Part shown: positions 61,672 to 64,000 of the stretch, one piece after another
Layout of the letters: every line of letters begins with the position of its first letter
Numbering within the stretch: position 1 is the first letter of the stretch
NCBI GenBank assembly: GCA_963663145.1
Contig: OY760134.1
Span: forward strand, 1,674,001 to 1,738,000
Length of the DNA stretch: 64,000 nt
Source of the DNA: Azotimanducus sp963663145
Lineage (GTDB): Bacteria > Pseudomonadota > Gammaproteobacteria > Pseudomonadales > Azotimanducaceae
Reading direction: 5' to 3'
Program-made: the position numbers and the translations under genes
Notes under the pieces: generated by a model
What the model was told of the DNA's origin: nothing
What the model saw: the letters and a program-made list of their open reading frames with translations, nothing else
Databases searched by the model: none

Positions 61672-62652
61672 ATGAAACCTCCAGTCGTTGTCTCAGTCAC
61701 CGGTGCGGCCGGCCAGATCGGCTATGCACTGGTTTTTCGCATCGCGTCGGGACAACTCTTGGGGCCGGATCAACCAGTGATCTTGAAGCTCTTGGAAATA
61801 ACACCGGCACTCGATGCCTTGGGCGGCGTGATCATGGAACTGCATGACTGCGCCTTTGATCTGCTTGCGGATGTCCATGCGACAGACGATCCGGAGGTCG
61901 CCTTTGGAGATGCGCAAGCTGCACTGCTCGTTGGGTCGCGGCCTCGAGGGGCTGGCATGGAGCGTAAAGACCTCTTGGAGGCCAATGCGGCCATTTTTTC
62001 GATGCAGGGACGCGCCTTGAGCAAGGCCGCGTCGAACAATGTTCGCGTACTGGTGGTTGGCAACCCCGCGAACACTAATTGCCTGATCGCGCAACACAAT
62101 GCAGCCAATCTCCATCCGCATCAATTCAGCGCCATGACCCGCCTCGACCACAATCGAGCCAAGGCGCAGCTCGCGCACAAGGCAAGCTCTACGGTGGACC
62201 GTATCGAGCGCTTGTGCATCTGGGGGAATCACTCTTCGACCCAGTATCCGGACATGACCAACGCGCTCGTCGATGGCAAACCGGCAACCGGACTCGTCGA
62301 TGAATCTTGGATCTCGGAAACCTTCATCCCATCCGTGCAGCAGCGTGGCGCCGCCATCATCAAGGCGCGCGGCGCTTCATCTGCGGCGTCGGCTGCTAAC
62401 GCGGCCATAGAACACATGCGTGACTGGCTAATCGGGAGCAAGGGTGAAGACGTGATCAGCATGGCGGTCTCGGCCGATGGCAGTCACGGCATAGAAAGCG
62501 GCCTCATTTATTCTTTTCCTTGCCACACCCAAGCGGGTGAGTGGCTGATTGAGCAATCGTGGCAAATCAGTGAGGAAAGTCGGAGTCGAATGCTCGCCAC
62601 CCAAACGGAACTCATTGAAGAACGTGATGCCGTGAGGCACCTATTGCCTTAG
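61672..62652 (+). CDS. mdh: Malate dehydrogenase (NAD-dependent, cytosolic type)
   Basis: A 326-residue malate dehydrogenase of the cytosolic/chloroplast-like group, which interconverts malate and oxaloacetate in the TCA cycle. NAD motif VSVTGAAGQIGYALVFRIAS; substrate Arg region SRPRGAGMERKDLLEANAAI; VGNPANTNCLIA; catalytic Asp-Arg-His set in MTRLDHNRAKAQLA and IWGNHSSTQYPD. The domain order and length are normal. The flanking intervals are short, and the gene is likely a single transcription unit. Confidence 0.93.
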   Translation: MKPPVVVSVTGAAGQIGYALVFRIASGQLLGPDQPVILKLLEITPALDALGGVIMELHDCAFDLLADVHATDDPEVAFGDAQAALLVGSRPRGAGMERKDLLEANAAIFSMQGRALSKAASNNVRVLVVGNPANTNCLIAQHNAANLHPHQFSAMTRLDHNRAKAQLAHKASSTVDRIERLCIWGNHSSTQYPDMTNALVDGKPATGLVDESWISETFIPSVQQRGAAIIKARGASSAASAANAAIEHMRDWLIGSKGEDVISMAVSADGSHGIESGLIYSFPCHTQAGEWLIEQSWQISEESRSRMLATQTELIEERDAVRHLLP

Positions 62653-62679
62653 TCAAATCGCATTGCCGCGCTTCGGCGT

Positions 62680-63378
62680 CTACCAACCCAAGCCCACCGG
62701 CACGCCTGAAACCCATTGATGTCCCCACCAAAGGACAACAAAAGCGATCAGGGCGAGAAGCGGCGTCAGCCAGCCAAGCTCCGAAACCTCCAAGGTCTGC
62801 CGCCCGCTTGCGATCGCCGCGAAAGGCACCACGGAAGTGGCATCGCGAAACGCCTTCCAGTGCTCGCCAAAGACCTTGCGCTTGCGCCTGTCTATGAGCA
62901 GCATGCCGTAGCCCGAAACCAGCAAGATTGATCCGAAGAACAGCAAGGAAGCCAAATCTCCATTGGCAAGCAGGTGGCTCAACGCCCAGAGCAGAATTGA
63001 CGACTGCACCGGATGCCGAGAGATGCGCATGACACCAATTACGGGCACCTCTTCGCCCTCGTCAAGCACGACACCCACGGTAGTCGGATTCTTGATGACC
63101 AAACCACCGATCAAGAGAAAAAGCGCGAGCGGCATCACCAGCAAAGGAATCACACGCAGCCACTCGAACGTGGGCCATAAGAATTCACCGGGCACCGCCG
63201 CGTTATAGGCCCTCACCAGCAAGACAAGTAGCAAGAGCGAGACCAAGGAGTAGACACCTATATAAGCCTTCTCACCAATCATGCCAACGAGCCCCTTGCG
63301 CAGCCCGGAACTCGTCACACCGAGATGCTGCAAGACAAACAACACCGCCATCAGACTGAGATATCCGATTTCGCTCAT
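62680..63378 (-). CDS. NnrU-family membrane protein
   Basis: A 232-residue integral membrane protein of the NnrU family, often six transmembrane helices. The diagnostic segment is VMRISRHPVQSSILLWALSH then LLANGDLASLLFFGSILLVS, followed by LLIDRRKRKVFGEHWKAFRD. NnrU proteins are linked to nitric-oxide and denitrification loci, or to isoprenylcysteine-methyltransferase-like folds; the function is unsettled, and no denitrification gene is nearby. The gene converges with malate dehydrogenase. Confidence 0.82.
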   Translation of the reverse strand: MSEIGYLSLMAVLFVLQHLGVTSSGLRKGLVGMIGEKAYIGVYSLVSLLLLVLLVRAYNAAVPGEFLWPTFEWLRVIPLLVMPLALFLLIGGLVIKNPTTVGVVLDEGEEVPVIGVMRISRHPVQSSILLWALSHLLANGDLASLLFFGSILLVSGYGMLLIDRRKRKVFGEHWKAFRDATSVVPFAAIASGRQTLEVSELGWLTPLLALIAFVVLWWGHQWVSGVPVGLGW

Positions 63379-63626
63379 GAAACCTTCCCTTGCAAACGCG
63401 AACGGCGTTCTATTGTAATCTCCAAGCCCAAACCACTTGAGTACTCGTCACCAAACTGTCAGACGATTGTCATTCCCCTATCGCTTTTCTTGTGCCCAAT
63501 GCGCGGCATGAGTAGCAGCGTCGAATAGTTGTTCGCCTTCATTTGCCAACGCCTGCCGGGGTAGAATGTCTGATTGACCCGCCCAGAAGCGTTTAGCCTT
63601 TTCGTCCATCTACAACAGACACGCGC

Positions 63627-64000
63627 ATGCCAAGGCTTAGATTTAGAAGTTCCAACCTACTCGCGATCGCCATTGCCGTTGTGATGGCGATATGGCTTGT
63701 GTCCGGTGTGTTTTTTACCGAAAAGGAGGTGTCTCTGACCATCGCCGAACGCAACGTCGAGTTCGAAGCCGCCAGCCGAGATGCCGGGCCAACCAGTGTG
63801 CGCACCCTAGTTAGTACCGCAAGAGAAACGAGCCCGGTGGTCACGCTGAGAGGCTTTACACGCAATAAACGCAGCGTCATGGTGCGCACGGAAGCCGACG
63901 GGCGAGTCGAAGCGCGACCGGTGGAGCGCGGTGTGAAAGTGCGCAAAGGCGACCTCTTATGCGAACTCGCGGTTGAAGACCGTCAAGTGAGGCTCGAAGA
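63627..64000 (+). CDS. RND efflux periplasmic adaptor (partial, N-terminal)
   Basis: The frame opens at ATG 63627 and runs off the right edge. An N-terminal membrane anchor is visible (NLLAIAIAVVMAIWLVSGVF). It is followed by the adaptor barrel and the biotinyl-lipoyl-like region: SPVVTLRGFTRNKRSVMVRT then EADGRVEARPVERGVKVRKG and DLLCELAVEDRQVRLEE. This is the membrane-fusion subunit of an RND pump, so an AcrB/MexB-type transporter gene is expected to the right. The interval 63379-63626 upstream shows nothing that I can support. Confidence 0.85.
   Translation, partial: MPRLRFRSSNLLAIAIAVVMAIWLVSGVFFTEKEVSLTIAERNVEFEAASRDAGPTSVRTLVSTARETSPVVTLRGFTRNKRSVMVRTEADGRVEARPVERGVKVRKGDLLCELAVEDRQVRLE

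Overview
This window looks like a piece of a bacterial chromosome, most likely from a Gammaproteobacterium or another Proteobacterium. The inference rests on gene families (HpaR/HpaB-type aromatic catabolism, PaaABC-type epoxidase, LptF/LptG permeases, NnrU, ELM1-family proteins, LuxR) and on dense minus/plus operons with ATGA overlaps. Most genes are moderately GC-rich; two stretches (the RAYT at about 0.4-1.5 kb and the giant repeat gene at 16-36 kb) are clearly richer. I saw no rRNA, tRNA or CRISPR array.

Layout. 0-1.6 kb: end of a cytochrome P450, then a REP-associated transposase (RAYT) flanked by its own REP-like hairpin and half-sites. 1.6-7.1 kb: a leftward homoprotocatechuate-type meta-cleavage operon (MarR/HpaR regulator, HpaB monooxygenase, HpaH hydratase, HpaE-like dehydrogenase, LigA/LigB-type extradiol dioxygenase) with a perfect 15-bp palindromic operator in front. 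7.2-8.1 kb: a rhodanese and a small membrane protein. 8.2-15.7 kb: an overlapping operon for the mevalonate route to isoprenoids: amidase, mvaD, phosphomevalonate kinase, a fused HMG-CoA reductase-mevalonate kinase, type I IPP isomerase, and a metallo-beta-lactamase-fold hydrolase.

16.3-36.1 kb: one reading frame of 6582 codons. It encodes an exported protein with a lamprey-VLR-like leucine-rich repeat head, about 30 tandem 177-residue units (each two fibronectin-III-like domains, 531 bp), three Ig/cadherin-like domains and a C-terminal beta-barrel-like region. The array has a second-order period of nine units (4779 bp) and a mosaic pattern that points to recent duplication and gene conversion.

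36.1-48.8 kb: metabolic genes: a molybdenum hydroxylase with an unusual Mo-FAD fusion and a separate 2Fe-2S subunit, an AstE/AspA-type zinc hydrolase, a small lipoprotein, a decayed AbiEii-like nucleotidyltransferase, a glutamate-cysteine-ligase-like enzyme, a cyclase-family hydrolase, a Rieske oxygenase with its ferredoxin, a LuxR-type regulator and an acyl-CoA dehydrogenase. 48.9-53.9 kb: a phenylacetyl-CoA-epoxidase-like operon (paaABC-paaE, no paaD) with an ABM monooxygenase, bracketed by two VapBC-type toxin-antitoxin pairs.

54.0-61.6 kb: the region I find most coherent as a possible new system: serine palmitoyltransferase with its own acyl carrier protein, two ELM1-family (GT-B-like) proteins, an MsbA-like ABC exporter and an LptF/LptG-like permease pair, arranged in interlocked overlapping transcription units. 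This suggests synthesis, modification and export of a sphingoid-base lipid. The window ends with malate dehydrogenase, an NnrU-family membrane protein and the start of an RND efflux adaptor.
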